Assembly: GCA_963700375.1 (NCBI GenBank)
Contig: CAVOXF010000003.1
Location: 124,001 to 188,000 of the forward strand
Direction: 5' to 3'
DNA: 64,000 bases
From: JAHEEL01 sp963700375
Lineage (GTDB): Bacteria > Actinomycetota > Acidimicrobiia > Spongiisociales > UBA5794
Shown here in pieces: positions 24,245 through 31,707 of the stretch. Every line of letters starts with the position of its first letter. Within the stretch, counting starts at the first letter, position 1. The position numbers were made by a program, and so were the translations under genes. The notes under the pieces were generated by a model. The model was not told the origin of the DNA, searched no databases, and saw only the letters and a list, made by a program, of their open reading frames with translations.

Positions 24245-24550
24245 TTACCACGAAGCCTTTCTCACACCGGGGAGCTCACCTTCGTGAGCGAGTTCACGCA
24301 GCGACGAACGCGACATCCCGAACTTCCGGAAGTAGCCACGGGGACGACCCGTGACCCCACACCGGTTGCGGTAGCGGGTTGCGCTGGCGTCACGCGGCAT
24401 CTTGGCGATCTTCTGATACGCCTCGCGTTTGTCTTCGTATGAAGCATCCGGGTCCTTGATGACCTTGACCAGCTCGGCACGCCGCTCGGCGTAGCGGTCC
24501 ACGATTGCTCTCCGTTTGTTGTTCTTGGCGACCTTCGATGTCTTCGCCAT
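24245..24550 (-). CDS. rpsN: 30S ribosomal protein S14, long zinc-independent form
   Basis: 101 residues. It ends RGYFRKFGMSRSSLRELAHEG followed by the usual KASW terminus. The whole protein has one Cys (RNRCGVTGRPRG), so the CxxC...CxxC zinc ribbon of the short actinobacterial S14 is absent. This is the C-minus paralogue type that mycobacteria express from a Zur-controlled operon, yet here it occupies the main spc operon. It overlaps rplE by one base (TGATG). Confidence 0.95.
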   Translation of the reverse strand: MAKTSKVAKNNKRRAIVDRYAERRAELVKVIKDPDASYEDKREAYQKIAKMPRDASATRYRNRCGVTGRPRGYFRKFGMSRSSLRELAHEGELPGVRKASW

Positions 24551-25107
24551 CACACACCTGCCTGTTGACGGCGGAACGGGAACCCGAAGGCATCGAGTAG
24601 CGCCCTGCCTTGATCGTCGGTTGCTGCCGTGGTCACGAACGTGATGTCCATGCCGCGGACTTTGGCGACCTTGTCGTAATCGATCTCGGGGAAGATCAAC
24701 TGTTCGGTGACTCCGAAGGTGTAGTTCCCACGGCCGTCGAACCCGGTGGGGCTCATGCCGCGGAAGTCCCGGATTCTCGGGATTGCCGTGGCGATGATCC
24801 GATCGAGGAACTCCCACATTCGGGGACCGCGGAGGGTTACCGATGCTCCGACCGGAACTCCTTCACGCAACTTGAAGTTCGAGATGGACTTGCGGGCCAT
24901 CGTCACCTTCGGTTGCTGCCCGGTGATGATCCGCAGATCCTCCACCGCACCGTCCATGAGCTTGGCGTCCTGGGCGGCGTCGCCGACGCCCATGTTCACC
25001 ACGATCTTGAGGAGGCGCGGGACCTGCATCGCGTTCTCGAGCCCGAGATCGTCCTTGAGCTGAGCTGCGATCTCGTTGTCGTACTTCTCTTTGAGGCGAG
25101 GAGCCAT
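24550..25107 (-). CDS. rplE: 50S ribosomal protein L5
   Basis: 185 residues. The core LLKIVVNMGVGDAAQDAKLM and the QPKVTMARKSISNFKLREG segment identify L5, a 5S rRNA-binding protein of the central protuberance. The start overlaps the rplX stop by one base. Confidence 0.97.
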   Translation of the reverse strand: MAPRLKEKYDNEIAAQLKDDLGLENAMQVPRLLKIVVNMGVGDAAQDAKLMDGAVEDLRIITGQQPKVTMARKSISNFKLREGVPVGASVTLRGPRMWEFLDRIIATAIPRIRDFRGMSPTGFDGRGNYTFGVTEQLIFPEIDYDKVAKVRGMDITFVTTAATDDQGRALLDAFGFPFRRQQAGV

Positions 25108-25415
25108 CAGAGCTCACCTCCACACTTGCGACACAGGCGGTACTTGCGACCTTCGTCGTCGAATCCGGCACCGATGCGAGTCGGTCCACAGTTCGAGCAG
25201 ACGATCATGACGTTCGAGGCGTCGATCGGCATGTCCTTGTCGATGATTCCGCCCTGCATGGTCTGTCCGGTGGCACGCTGGCTCCGCTTTGCGGTGGCGA
25301 CGCCCTCGACGATGATCTTGTTGCGCGACGGGAAGACCTTGGCGATCTTCGACTCGGTGCCGGCATCCTTGCCGGTGATGACCTTCACCGTGTCGCCCTT
25401 CTTCAACTTCATCAC
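25107..25415 (-). CDS. rplX: 50S ribosomal protein L24
   Basis: 102 residues. The KOW motif lies in the N-terminal KKGDTVKVITGKDAGTESKI. The C-terminal half carries two Cys pairs (CSNCGPTR and CRKCGGEL), the zinc-ribbon-like form common in Actinobacteria. L24 starts large-subunit assembly. It overlaps rplN in an ATGA. Confidence 0.96.
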   Translation of the reverse strand: MMKLKKGDTVKVITGKDAGTESKIAKVFPSRNKIIVEGVATAKRSQRATGQTMQGGIIDKDMPIDASNVMIVCSNCGPTRIGAGFDDEGRKYRLCRKCGGEL

Positions 25416-25780
25416 AGCACCTCCGGTGCCAGCGATACGATCCGCATGAACTTCTTGTCGCGCAGCTCACGGCCGACCGGACCGAAGATCCGGGTACCTC
25501 GCGGCTGCTGCTGGTCGTTGATGATCACGCAGGCGTTGTCATCGAAGCGGATGTAGGTCCCGTCGGCACGACGGTTCTCCTTCTTGGTCCGCACGACCAC
25601 GGCTTTGACGACCTCACCCTTCTTCACGGTTCCACCGGGTGTGGCGTCCTTCACCGTACATACGACGGTATCGCCCAGGCTGCCGTACCGCCTGCCGGAT
25701 CCACCCAGAACGCGAATGACCAGGACCTCTTTGGCGCCCGTGTTGTCGGCAACCTTGAGCCTGGATTCCTGTTGGATCAT
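25412..25780 (-). CDS. rplN: 50S ribosomal protein L14
   Basis: 122 residues, the invariant family length. It begins MIQQESRLKVADNTGAKEVL and contains the signature GTRIFGPVGRELRDKKFMRI. L14 contacts the 30S subunit in bridge B8. It overlaps rpsQ in an ATGA. Confidence 0.97.
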   Translation of the reverse strand: MIQQESRLKVADNTGAKEVLVIRVLGGSGRRYGSLGDTVVCTVKDATPGGTVKKGEVVKAVVVRTKKENRRADGTYIRFDDNACVIINDQQQPRGTRIFGPVGRELRDKKFMRIVSLAPEVL

Positions 25781-26031
25781 CTCGCACGCTCCACGATCTC
25801 TGCGACGCGCCAGTGCTTCGACTTCGAAATCGGGCGAGTCTCGACGATCTTGACCGTGTCGCCAATGTTGGCGTCGTTGGTCTCATCGTGGGCGTGGAAT
25901 CGCTTCCTGACCGGCACGGTCTTGCCGTACTTCGGATGGCGCTTGGAGTCGCGGACTTCGACGGTGACCGTCTTGTCCCTGGCGTCCGAAACGACGACCC
26001 CGACGCGTGATTTGCGGCGTCCCCGTTCCAT
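25777..26031 (-). CDS. rpsQ: 30S ribosomal protein S17
   Basis: 84 residues. The OB-fold segment VGVVVSDARDKTVTVEVRD and the loop KYGKTVPVRKRFHAHDETN match S17, an early-binding 16S rRNA protein. It lies directly after rpmC. Confidence 0.96.
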   Translation of the reverse strand: MERGRRKSRVGVVVSDARDKTVTVEVRDSKRHPKYGKTVPVRKRFHAHDETNDANIGDTVKIVETRPISKSKHWRVAEIVERAR

Positions 26032-26250
26032 CTACGCCTCCTCCTTCTGTGTTTCCCAGGCAGCGATCTCTTGTTCGCGCATCATCGTCTTGACGCGGGC
26101 GACGTGACGCCGCACCTGCTTGATCCGTGCTGTGTTGTCGAGTTGGTTCGTGACGACTTGGAACCGCAAGTTGAACAGTTCCTCTTTGGCTTCATCGAGC
26201 TTCTCTTGCAGCTCTGCGTAGCTCAGTTTTCGCAGGTCGACGGTCTTCAT
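26032..26250 (-). CDS. rpmC: 50S ribosomal protein L29
   Basis: 72 residues, mostly two helices: LRKLSYAELQEKLDEAKEEL followed by FNLRFQ. L29 lies by the exit tunnel and helps dock SRP and trigger factor. It overlaps rplP in an ATGA and abuts rpsQ. Confidence 0.95.
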   Translation of the reverse strand: MKTVDLRKLSYAELQEKLDEAKEELFNLRFQVVTNQLDNTARIKQVRRHVARVKTMMREQEIAAWETQKEEA

Positions 26251-26660
26251 ACGTCCTCCCGCCTCACGAACTTGGTCTTCACCGGCAGCTTGTGTGCGGC
26301 GAGGCGCATCGCTTCACGTGCCAACTCCTCGTCGACGCCGGCCATCTCGAACATGACCCGCCCCGGCTTGACGACGGCGACCCAGTATTCGGGGTTTCCC
26401 TTGCCGGAACCCATGCGGGTCTCGGCAGGCTTCTCGGTGATCGGCTTGTCCGGAAAGATGGTGATCCAGACCTTTCCGCCACGCTTGATCTTCCTGGTCA
26501 TGGCGATACGAGCCGCCTCGATCTGACGAGCGGTAATCCAGCCAGGCTCCTGGGCTTGGAGACCGAACTCGCCGAACGAGACCTTCGTCCCGCCTTTCGC
26601 CTTGCCGGTCATGCGGCCCTTCTGGACCTTCCGGTACTTGGTGCGTTTCGGCATCAACAT
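26247..26660 (-). CDS. rplP: 50S ribosomal protein L16
   Basis: 137 residues. PKRTKYRKVQKGRMTGKAKG at the N-terminus and PDKPITEKPAETRMGSGKGN in the middle are diagnostic. L16 helps organise the A-site region of the large subunit. The ATG at 26660 shares a base with the rpsC stop and has AAGGAG 10 nt upstream; a second ATG at 26654 would drop two residues. Confidence 0.96.
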   Translation of the reverse strand: MLMPKRTKYRKVQKGRMTGKAKGGTKVSFGEFGLQAQEPGWITARQIEAARIAMTRKIKRGGKVWITIFPDKPITEKPAETRMGSGKGNPEYWVAVVKPGRVMFEMAGVDEELAREAMRLAAHKLPVKTKFVRREDV

Positions 26661-28102
26661 CAGGCGTCATCTCCTTCGGAGGAGTCGCCAGAGCTGTCAT
26701 CGACCTTCTGAGTCTCGGTGGTCTCAGTGGTTTCGACCGTGGGGGTCTCCTCCACTTCGAGCGACTCAACCGCTTCCTCGAGCGCTACCGCCTCTTCAAC
26801 GGTCTCGAGCACTTCCTCGGCGACGATGGCCTCAACGACCTCGACCTCTGCGACCGCCTCGGCGATCTTCTCTTCGGCAATCTCTTCGGCAATCTCAGCC
26901 TCGACGATCGCTTCCACGATCTCGGCCTCGACCACGGCTTCGGCAACCTCGAGTTCGACGATGGCCTCGACCACCTCTTCCTCGGTCGTTGCTTCCGCGA
27001 TCTTCTCTTCGGCGACCGCTTCCGCGATCTCAGCTTCGACGATCGCCTCGGCGATCTTCTCCTCTGCGACAACCTCGGAAACCTCGGCTTCGAGGATGGC
27101 TTCGGCGACTTCGACCTCGGCAACCGCTTCAGCGATCTCGATGGTCGCGGCTGCTTCGACGATCTCGTCGGCAACCACAGCTTCGATCAGTTCTTCGACT
27201 TCGGCCTTGGCCGCTTCGAATTCTGCAGCGGCATCAGCAGTCGTGGTCGGGGGGCGCTTGCCGCCACCGGCCTCGATGAGGCGCTTGCCGCCCTTCTTGC
27301 CTTCAGCGGACTCCGTGACGCGCTTGCCGCCACCGGCCTCGATGAGGCGCTTGCCGCCGGTCTCGCCTGCCGCCGCTTCGGCGCGGGAGCGAGCAGAACG
27401 TCGACGACGCTGGGCCGGACCGCCTGCGGCGAGTCGGGCTTCGGCCGCGATCTTCTCGTTGCGGGCTACGGCGCTCGTGAGAAGGTCACCGCGGTACACC
27501 CACACCTTGACGCCGATGGCTCCGACGGTGGTGCGGGCGGTCGCCCGTCCGAAGTCGATGTCGGCTCGGAGTGTGTGCAGCGGAACGCGACCCTCGAGGT
27601 ACCACTCGCGGCGGCCCATGTCGGCACCGCCGAGACGGCCCTGCGCCTGGACGCGAACGCCCTCGGCCCCGGCCTTCATGGCGGTCGTCACGGTGCGCTT
27701 CATGGCACGACGGAATGCGACGCGGCCTTCGAGCTGATCAGCGATGCTGCGGGCAAGCAGCGTGGCATCGAGCTCGGGGTTTGCGACCTCGATCACGTTG
27801 AATTTGACGAGGCGGTTGGTGACGTCCTCGAGGCCGGAACGGAGCCGCTCGGCTTCCGAACCGCCGCGACCGATGACCACGCCCGGACGGCCGGTGTGGA
27901 TGTCGATCTGGACCTTCTTGTCTCCGATCCGCTCAATGTCGATGCGGGAGACGGCACCACGGGTCAGCTCGTCTCGGAGGTAGGTGCGGATCCTGTGATC
28001 CTCGAGCACCTGCGAGGCGTAGTCCTTCTCGCTGTACCAGCGGGACTTCCAGTCATTGACGATCCCGAGTCGCAGGCCGTAGGGGTGAATCTTCTGTCCC
28101 AT
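26660..28102 (-). CDS. rpsC: 30S ribosomal protein S3 with a long repetitive acidic C-terminal extension
   Basis: 480 residues, about twice the usual 210-275. Residues 1-210 are standard S3: the MGQKIHPYGLRLGIVNDW start, KH-domain loop VVIGRGG (75-81) and GRLGGADMGRREWYLEGRVP. S3 lines the mRNA entry channel and has helicase activity with S4 and S5. Residues 211-285 are a basic linker containing the 13-residue unit GGKRLIEAGGGKR twice (249-261, 271-283). Residues 290-480 are highly acidic. Within them, 323-430 are twelve consecutive 9-residue repeats of the type (I/V)AEA(I/V)(V/A)E(A/E)(E/K). The last 30 residues are Thr/Ser/Asp-rich. The start is ATG 28102, overlapping the rplV stop (TAATG). 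The frame is uninterrupted into rplP, so the tail is part of the gene. Confidence 0.96.
   Translation of the reverse strand: MGQKIHPYGLRLGIVNDWKSRWYSEKDYASQVLEDHRIRTYLRDELTRGAVSRIDIERIGDKKVQIDIHTGRPGVVIGRGGSEAERLRSGLEDVTNRLVKFNVIEVANPELDATLLARSIADQLEGRVAFRRAMKRTVTTAMKAGAEGVRVQAQGRLGGADMGRREWYLEGRVPLHTLRADIDFGRATARTTVGAIGVKVWVYRGDLLTSAVARNEKIAAEARLAAGGPAQRRRRSARSRAEAAAGETGGKRLIEAGGGKRVTESAEGKKGGKRLIEAGGGKRPPTTTADAAAEFEAAKAEVEELIEAVVADEIVEAAATIEIAEAVAEVEVAEAILEAEVSEVVAEEKIAEAIVEAEIAEAVAEEKIAEATTEEEVVEAIVELEVAEAVVEAEIVEAIVEAEIAEEIAEEKIAEAVAEVEVVEAIVAEEVLETVEEAVALEEAVESLEVEETPTVETTETTETQKVDDSSGDSSEGDDA
26813..27136 (-). repeat. Twelve 27-bp coding repeats in rpsC
   Basis: These encode S3 residues 323-430. 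Strong hydrophobic residues (Ile/Val, one Thr) occur at 323, 327, 332, 336, 341, 345 and so on to 426, with spacing strictly alternating 4 and 5. The codon sequence varies between units while the 9-residue register is kept, which points to old repeats under protein-level constraint and away from fresh DNA slippage. It is not a CRISPR array: there are no spacers and the frame is open. Confidence 0.85.
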
Positions 28103-28446
28103 TAGGCAACTTCCTCCGAGTCGGCAACGACGATCGTGATATGGCTCGTGCGCTTGCGGATGCGCGTGGCACGCCCTCTGGCGCGTGGACGCCACCGCTT
28201 GAGGGTCGGGCCCTCGTCGGCATATGCCTCGGCGATGACGAGTTCGTCCGCGTCGGCGGCAAGGTTGTGCTCTGCGTTCGCGACGGCCGAGTTCAGGCAC
28301 TTGAGGATCGGATCGGCGGCGCGGCGCGGTGTGTGCTTGAGCACGGCGCGCGCTTCTTCGACGGGGAGACCCCGCACGAGATCCAACACCCGTCGCACCT
28401 TGTACGGCGACTGTCGGACGTGTCTGGCTTTCGCGTTGGCCTTCAT
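28102..28446 (-). CDS. rplV: 50S ribosomal protein L22
   Basis: 114 residues. ARHVRQSPYKVRRVLDLVRG and the beta-hairpin tip region GPTLKRWRPRARGRATRIRK are typical. L22 extends a hairpin into the exit tunnel, where macrolides bind. The ATG at 28446 overlaps the rpsS stop in an ATGA. The frame upstream of it lies over rpsS/rplB and is not used. Confidence 0.96.
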   Translation of the reverse strand: MKANAKARHVRQSPYKVRRVLDLVRGLPVEEARAVLKHTPRRAADPILKCLNSAVANAEHNLAADADELVIAEAYADEGPTLKRWRPRARGRATRIRKRTSHITIVVADSEEVA

Positions 28447-28724
28447 CGCTTCCTCGCAGCTTTCTCGCTCCCGGCATGTCCCCGGAACGTCCGGGTCGGG
28501 GCGAACTCGCCGAGCTTGTGACCGACCATCGACTCGCTGATGTACACCGGCACGTGCTTGCGGCCGTCGTGCACGGCGATGGTGAGGCTCACCATCTCCG
28601 GCGTGATCGTCGATCGCCGACTCCACGTACGGATTACTCGCTTGTCGCCACGGTCGTTCGCGGCTTCGACTTTGCGGAGGAGGTGTTCGTCGACGAACGG
28701 CCCCTTCTTCAGGCTCCTCGCCAT
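28443..28724 (-). CDS. rpsS: 30S ribosomal protein S19
   Basis: 93 residues. RSLKKGPFVDEHLLRKVEAA and the C-terminal HKLGEFAPTRTFRGHAG are diagnostic. S19 sits in the small-subunit head with S13. It overlaps rplV by four bases and lies 3 nt after rplB. Confidence 0.97.
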   Translation of the reverse strand: MARSLKKGPFVDEHLLRKVEAANDRGDKRVIRTWSRRSTITPEMVSLTIAVHDGRKHVPVYISESMVGHKLGEFAPTRTFRGHAGSEKAARKR

Positions 28725-28727
28725 GGT

Positions 28728-29561
28728 CTACCTCCGACCCTTCTTGCTTCGCCTGCGAACGATGTACTTGTCGCTGGCCTTGTTCTTCTTGCGGGTACGC
28801 CCCTCCGGCTTGCCCCACGGGCTGACCGGATGCCGGCCACCGGAGCTGCGGCCTTCGCCGCCGCCGAGAGGGTGATCGACCGGGTTCATGACAACGCCGC
28901 GTGACTGCGGTCGCTTGCCCTTCCATCGGCTGCGGCCCGCCTTGCCGATCTTGACGAGCTCGGCATCGGTGTTGCCGACCTGGCCGATCGTCGCCCGGCA
29001 GTCGAGCAGCACTCGCCGCATCTCACCGGAAGGAAGCCGCACGAGGGCGTACTTGCCTTCCTTCGACATCAGTTGGATCGCTGCGCCGGCGGAACGGCCC
29101 ATCTTCGCACCGCCGCCGGGCCGGAGCTCGACCGCATGCACGACCGTACCGGTCGGGATGTTGCGCAACGGCATGGCGTTGCCCGGTCGGATGTCCGCCG
29201 AGGACCCTGACTCGAGCATGTCCCCAACTTCGATCTTGACGGGAGCGAGGATGTATCGCTTCTCGCCGTCGACGTAGTGGAGCAACGCAATGCGGGCATT
29301 GCGGTTCGGGTCGTATTCGATCGCCGCGACCTTGGCGGGAATGCCGTCCTTCGTACGCCGAAAGTCGATGACGCGATAGCGGCGCTTGTGGCCTCCGCCG
29401 CGGTGACGCGACGTGATGCGCCCGTTGGCGTTGCGACCGGACGACCGCTTCTGTTTCGCGAGGAGGCTCTTCTCCGGCCTGGACTTCGTGATGGTCTCGA
29501 AGTCGGAGACGGTCTGCCACCGGCGGCCCGGCGAGGTTGGCTTGAGTTTCTTCACACCCAT
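28728..29561 (-). CDS. rplB: 50S ribosomal protein L2
   Basis: 277 residues. The C-terminal signature GVVMNPVDHPLGGGEGRSSG carries the conserved His implicated in peptidyl-transferase activity. KSLLAKQKRSSGRNANGRIT lies near the N-terminus. The ATG at 29561 (MGVKKLKPTSPGRR) is the family start, with GAGG 9 nt upstream; earlier in-frame codons lie inside rplW. Confidence 0.97.
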   Translation of the reverse strand: MGVKKLKPTSPGRRWQTVSDFETITKSRPEKSLLAKQKRSSGRNANGRITSRHRGGGHKRRYRVIDFRRTKDGIPAKVAAIEYDPNRNARIALLHYVDGEKRYILAPVKIEVGDMLESGSSADIRPGNAMPLRNIPTGTVVHAVELRPGGGAKMGRSAGAAIQLMSKEGKYALVRLPSGEMRRVLLDCRATIGQVGNTDAELVKIGKAGRSRWKGKRPQSRGVVMNPVDHPLGGGEGRSSGGRHPVSPWGKPEGRTRKKNKASDKYIVRRRSKKGRR

Positions 29562-29565
29562 GTTG

Positions 29566-29853
29566 CTATACCTCGAAGATGTCGATCTTGTCGCCATCGG
29601 CGAGCTGGACAAGGGCACGCTTGGTGTCCTTGCGCTTGCCGAGCACGTATCCGGTTCGCTTGAGCTTGCCCTTGCGGTTGATTGTGTTCACCGAGACGAC
29701 CTTCACATCGAAGATCGATGCAACGGCCTGCTTGATCTCGGTCTTGTTCGCCCGTCGATCGACGACGAACGTGTAGGTATTGGTCGAGTCGATCAGGTCG
29801 TAGGACTTCTCCGACACGATCGGCTCGAAGATGATGTCCCGTGGGTTCTTCAC
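29566..29853 (-). CDS. rplW: 50S ribosomal protein L23
   Basis: 95 residues. It begins MKNPRDIIFEPIVSEKSYDL and has TYTFVVDRRANKTEIKQAV. L23 surrounds the exit tunnel and docks trigger factor and SRP. It overlaps rplD in an ATGA. Confidence 0.96.
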   Translation of the reverse strand: MKNPRDIIFEPIVSEKSYDLIDSTNTYTFVVDRRANKTEIKQAVASIFDVKVVSVNTINRKGKLKRTGYVLGKRKDTKRALVQLADGDKIDIFEV

Positions 29854-30584
29854 GCGCCCACCTCCTCGCCTGAGTCGGGCTCAACGGCGGCCTCATCACG
29901 GGCGATGGTTGACCGGCGACCGGCGACCGCCTCTGCATGCTCCTCGGTGCCCCGCGGGACGCTCTGTCCGAGGTCCAGCGTGCCCTTCGACATGATGATC
30001 GTCTCCGCCCACAGCACGTCGTAGGTGTTGGCCTGGCCGAGGTTCGAGGCGATGACACCGTCGATGTTGCGGAACGACTTGATGGCCGTGCGCTCGTGGT
30101 CTTCGGCGAGCAGCAGCACCTTGCCGGTGACACCCATTGCGGCGAGCAGCGCCGTGGCGTTCTTCGTCTTGGGATCGTCCCAGACGCCGAAGTCTTCCAC
30201 GACCTTGATCTGGCCTTCTGCGGCTCTCGCCGAGAGTGCGCTGCGCAGCGCGAGGCGCTTCATCTTCTTGGGGGTTCGCTGCGAGTAGTCCCGCGGCTTC
30301 GGCCCGTGGGCGATGCCACCGCCGATCCACTGCGGCGATCGGATCGAACCGTGACGGGCACGGCCAAGACCCTTCTGACGCCACGGCTTCTTGCCACCGC
30401 CGCGCACCTCGGCACGGGTCTTCGTGGAGTGGGTGCCGGCACGTGCTGCAGCGAGTTGCGCCGTCACGACCTGATGCATCACGTCGACGTTCGGCTGGAT
30501 TCCGAAAATGTCGGGGTTGAGTTCGACCTCACCGGTCCGCTTCCCGTCTGCTGTGTACAGCTCTGCGGTCAGTTGATCAGCCAC
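29850..30584 (-). CDS. rplD: 50S ribosomal protein L4
   Basis: 244 residues. The loop KTRAEVRGGGKKPWRQKGLG and GSIRSPQWIGGGIAHGPKPR mark L4, which reaches into the exit tunnel. About 30 extra residues at the C-terminus (acidic, AEAVAGRRSTIARDEAAV onward) exceed the usual length. Its start overlaps the rplC end by 8 nt. Confidence 0.96.
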   Translation of the reverse strand: MADQLTAELYTADGKRTGEVELNPDIFGIQPNVDVMHQVVTAQLAAARAGTHSTKTRAEVRGGGKKPWRQKGLGRARHGSIRSPQWIGGGIAHGPKPRDYSQRTPKKMKRLALRSALSARAAEGQIKVVEDFGVWDDPKTKNATALLAAMGVTGKVLLLAEDHERTAIKSFRNIDGVIASNLGQANTYDVLWAETIIMSKGTLDLGQSVPRGTEEHAEAVAGRRSTIARDEAAVEPDSGEEVGA

Positions 30585-31215
30585 GCTTCTTCACCGCCTC
30601 TCGCACGACCACAACGGCGCCCTTGGGGCCGGGTACGGCTCCCTTGAGCAGCAGCACGTTGCGTTCGGCATCGATCTGAACGACGTCGAGGTTCAGCACG
30701 GTGGTTTGATCTCCACCCATGCGTCCCGGCATCCGCTTGCCCTTGAACACCCGGGCCGGTGTGGCGCAAGCGCCGATGGAACCGGGAGCCCGGTGGACCT
30801 TGTGGACACCGTGGCTGGCGCCCTGGCCCTTGAAGCCGTGGCGCTTGATGACTCCGGCAAAGCCCTTGCCCTTGGAGATCCCCGTCGCATCGGCACGCTG
30901 GCCGACCTCGAGCACGTCGGCGATCGTGATCTCCTGACCGAGTTCGTAGGCGTCCGGGTCGTCGACACGCAGTTCGACGAGGTGCCGGTGCGGCGCAACT
31001 CCCGCCTTCGCGAAGTGCCCGACCTGGGCCTGGTTGGCCTTGTTGGTCGACATCTCGCGGTAGGCGATCTGGATGGCGCCGTAGCCGTCGGTCTCGGGGC
31101 GCTTGATTTGTGTCACGTGGACAGGACCGGCCTTGATGACGGTGACCGGTATCGCCCGGTTCTCCTCGTCGAAGACCTGGGTCATGCCCAGCTTCTCACC
31201 AATGATCGCCTTCAC
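30577..31215 (-). CDS. rplC: 50S ribosomal protein L3
   Basis: 212 residues. GEKLGMTQVFDEENRAIPVT at the N-terminus and GFAGVIKRHGFKGQGASHG in the core are diagnostic. L3 is an assembly initiator close to the peptidyl-transferase centre. It overlaps rpsJ in an ATGA. Confidence 0.97.
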   Translation of the reverse strand: MKAIIGEKLGMTQVFDEENRAIPVTVIKAGPVHVTQIKRPETDGYGAIQIAYREMSTNKANQAQVGHFAKAGVAPHRHLVELRVDDPDAYELGQEITIADVLEVGQRADATGISKGKGFAGVIKRHGFKGQGASHGVHKVHRAPGSIGACATPARVFKGKRMPGRMGGDQTTVLNLDVVQIDAERNVLLLKGAVPGPKGAVVVVREAVKKRG

Positions 31216-31523
31216 GTCTTGATCTCCACTTCAACGCCGGCCGGAAGGTCGAGTCGCATGAGCGAATCGACGGTCTTGGGGGTCGGCTCGAGGATGTCGA
31301 TCAGACGCTTGTGGATGCGCATCTCGAAGTGCTCGCGGCTCGTCTTGTCGACGTGCGGGCCGCGGATGACGCAGTACCGGTGGATACGGGTCGGCAGTGG
31401 CACCGGACCTCTGATTTTCGCTTGTGTACGGATCACGGTCTCCGCGATCTTGCGGGCCGACTCATCGACGACCGAGTGGTCGTATGCCTTGAGTCGGATT
31501 CTGATCCGATGCTCGTCTGCCAT
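31212..31523 (-). CDS. rpsJ: 30S ribosomal protein S10
   Basis: 103 residues. IRIRLKAYDHSVVDESARKI and RGPVPLPTRIHRYCVIRGPH identify S10, which also serves as NusE in transcription antitermination. A GAGGAGA site precedes the ATG. It starts the S10 run after the tuf 3' hairpins (gap of 184 nt), so it may have its own promoter, though none is obvious. Confidence 0.97.
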   Translation of the reverse strand: MADEHRIRIRLKAYDHSVVDESARKIAETVIRTQAKIRGPVPLPTRIHRYCVIRGPHVDKTSREHFEMRIHKRLIDILEPTPKTVDSLMRLDLPAGVEVEIKT

Positions 31524-31597
31524 GTTCTGATCTCTCCTCAGCTAGCGGTCCCGAGTCCCGAAGGTCTCGGTACTTGGCTCTTCCTGTCTTCTCTATC

Positions 31598-31690
31598 CCT
31601 CCCCCCGCCGAAGGTGGGGGGAGGTGCCCCTCCGGGACGGAGGGGGGCTTCCTTGTGAGTGGGGGGAGGTGCCCCTCCGGGACGGAGGGG
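31598..31690 (-). terminator. Three GC-rich hairpins after tuf copy 1
   Basis: Two identical hairpins, CCCCTCCG-gga-CGGAGGGG at 31627-31645 and 31672-31690, lie in a 45-bp tandem duplication. A 9-bp stem (CCTCCCCCC with GGGGGGAGG) spans 31598-31624. There is no long T-run, so they may act as weak terminators or mRNA 3'-end stabilisers that raise tuf over downstream rpsJ. The array is repeated after tuf copy 2. Confidence 0.6.
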
Positions 31691-31707
31691 GACTTCCTTA
31701 CAACTAT

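Noticed and set aside
26813..27136. Regular 27-bp periodicity that might suggest a CRISPR-like array
   Set aside because: There are no conserved repeats with unique spacers; the period is in protein register within an open rpsC frame.
26602..27737. Long plus-strand frames opposite the rpsC tail
   Set aside because: They are Arg/Pro/Ser-only shadows produced by the repetitive GC-rich codons of the S3 extension and have no ribosome sites.
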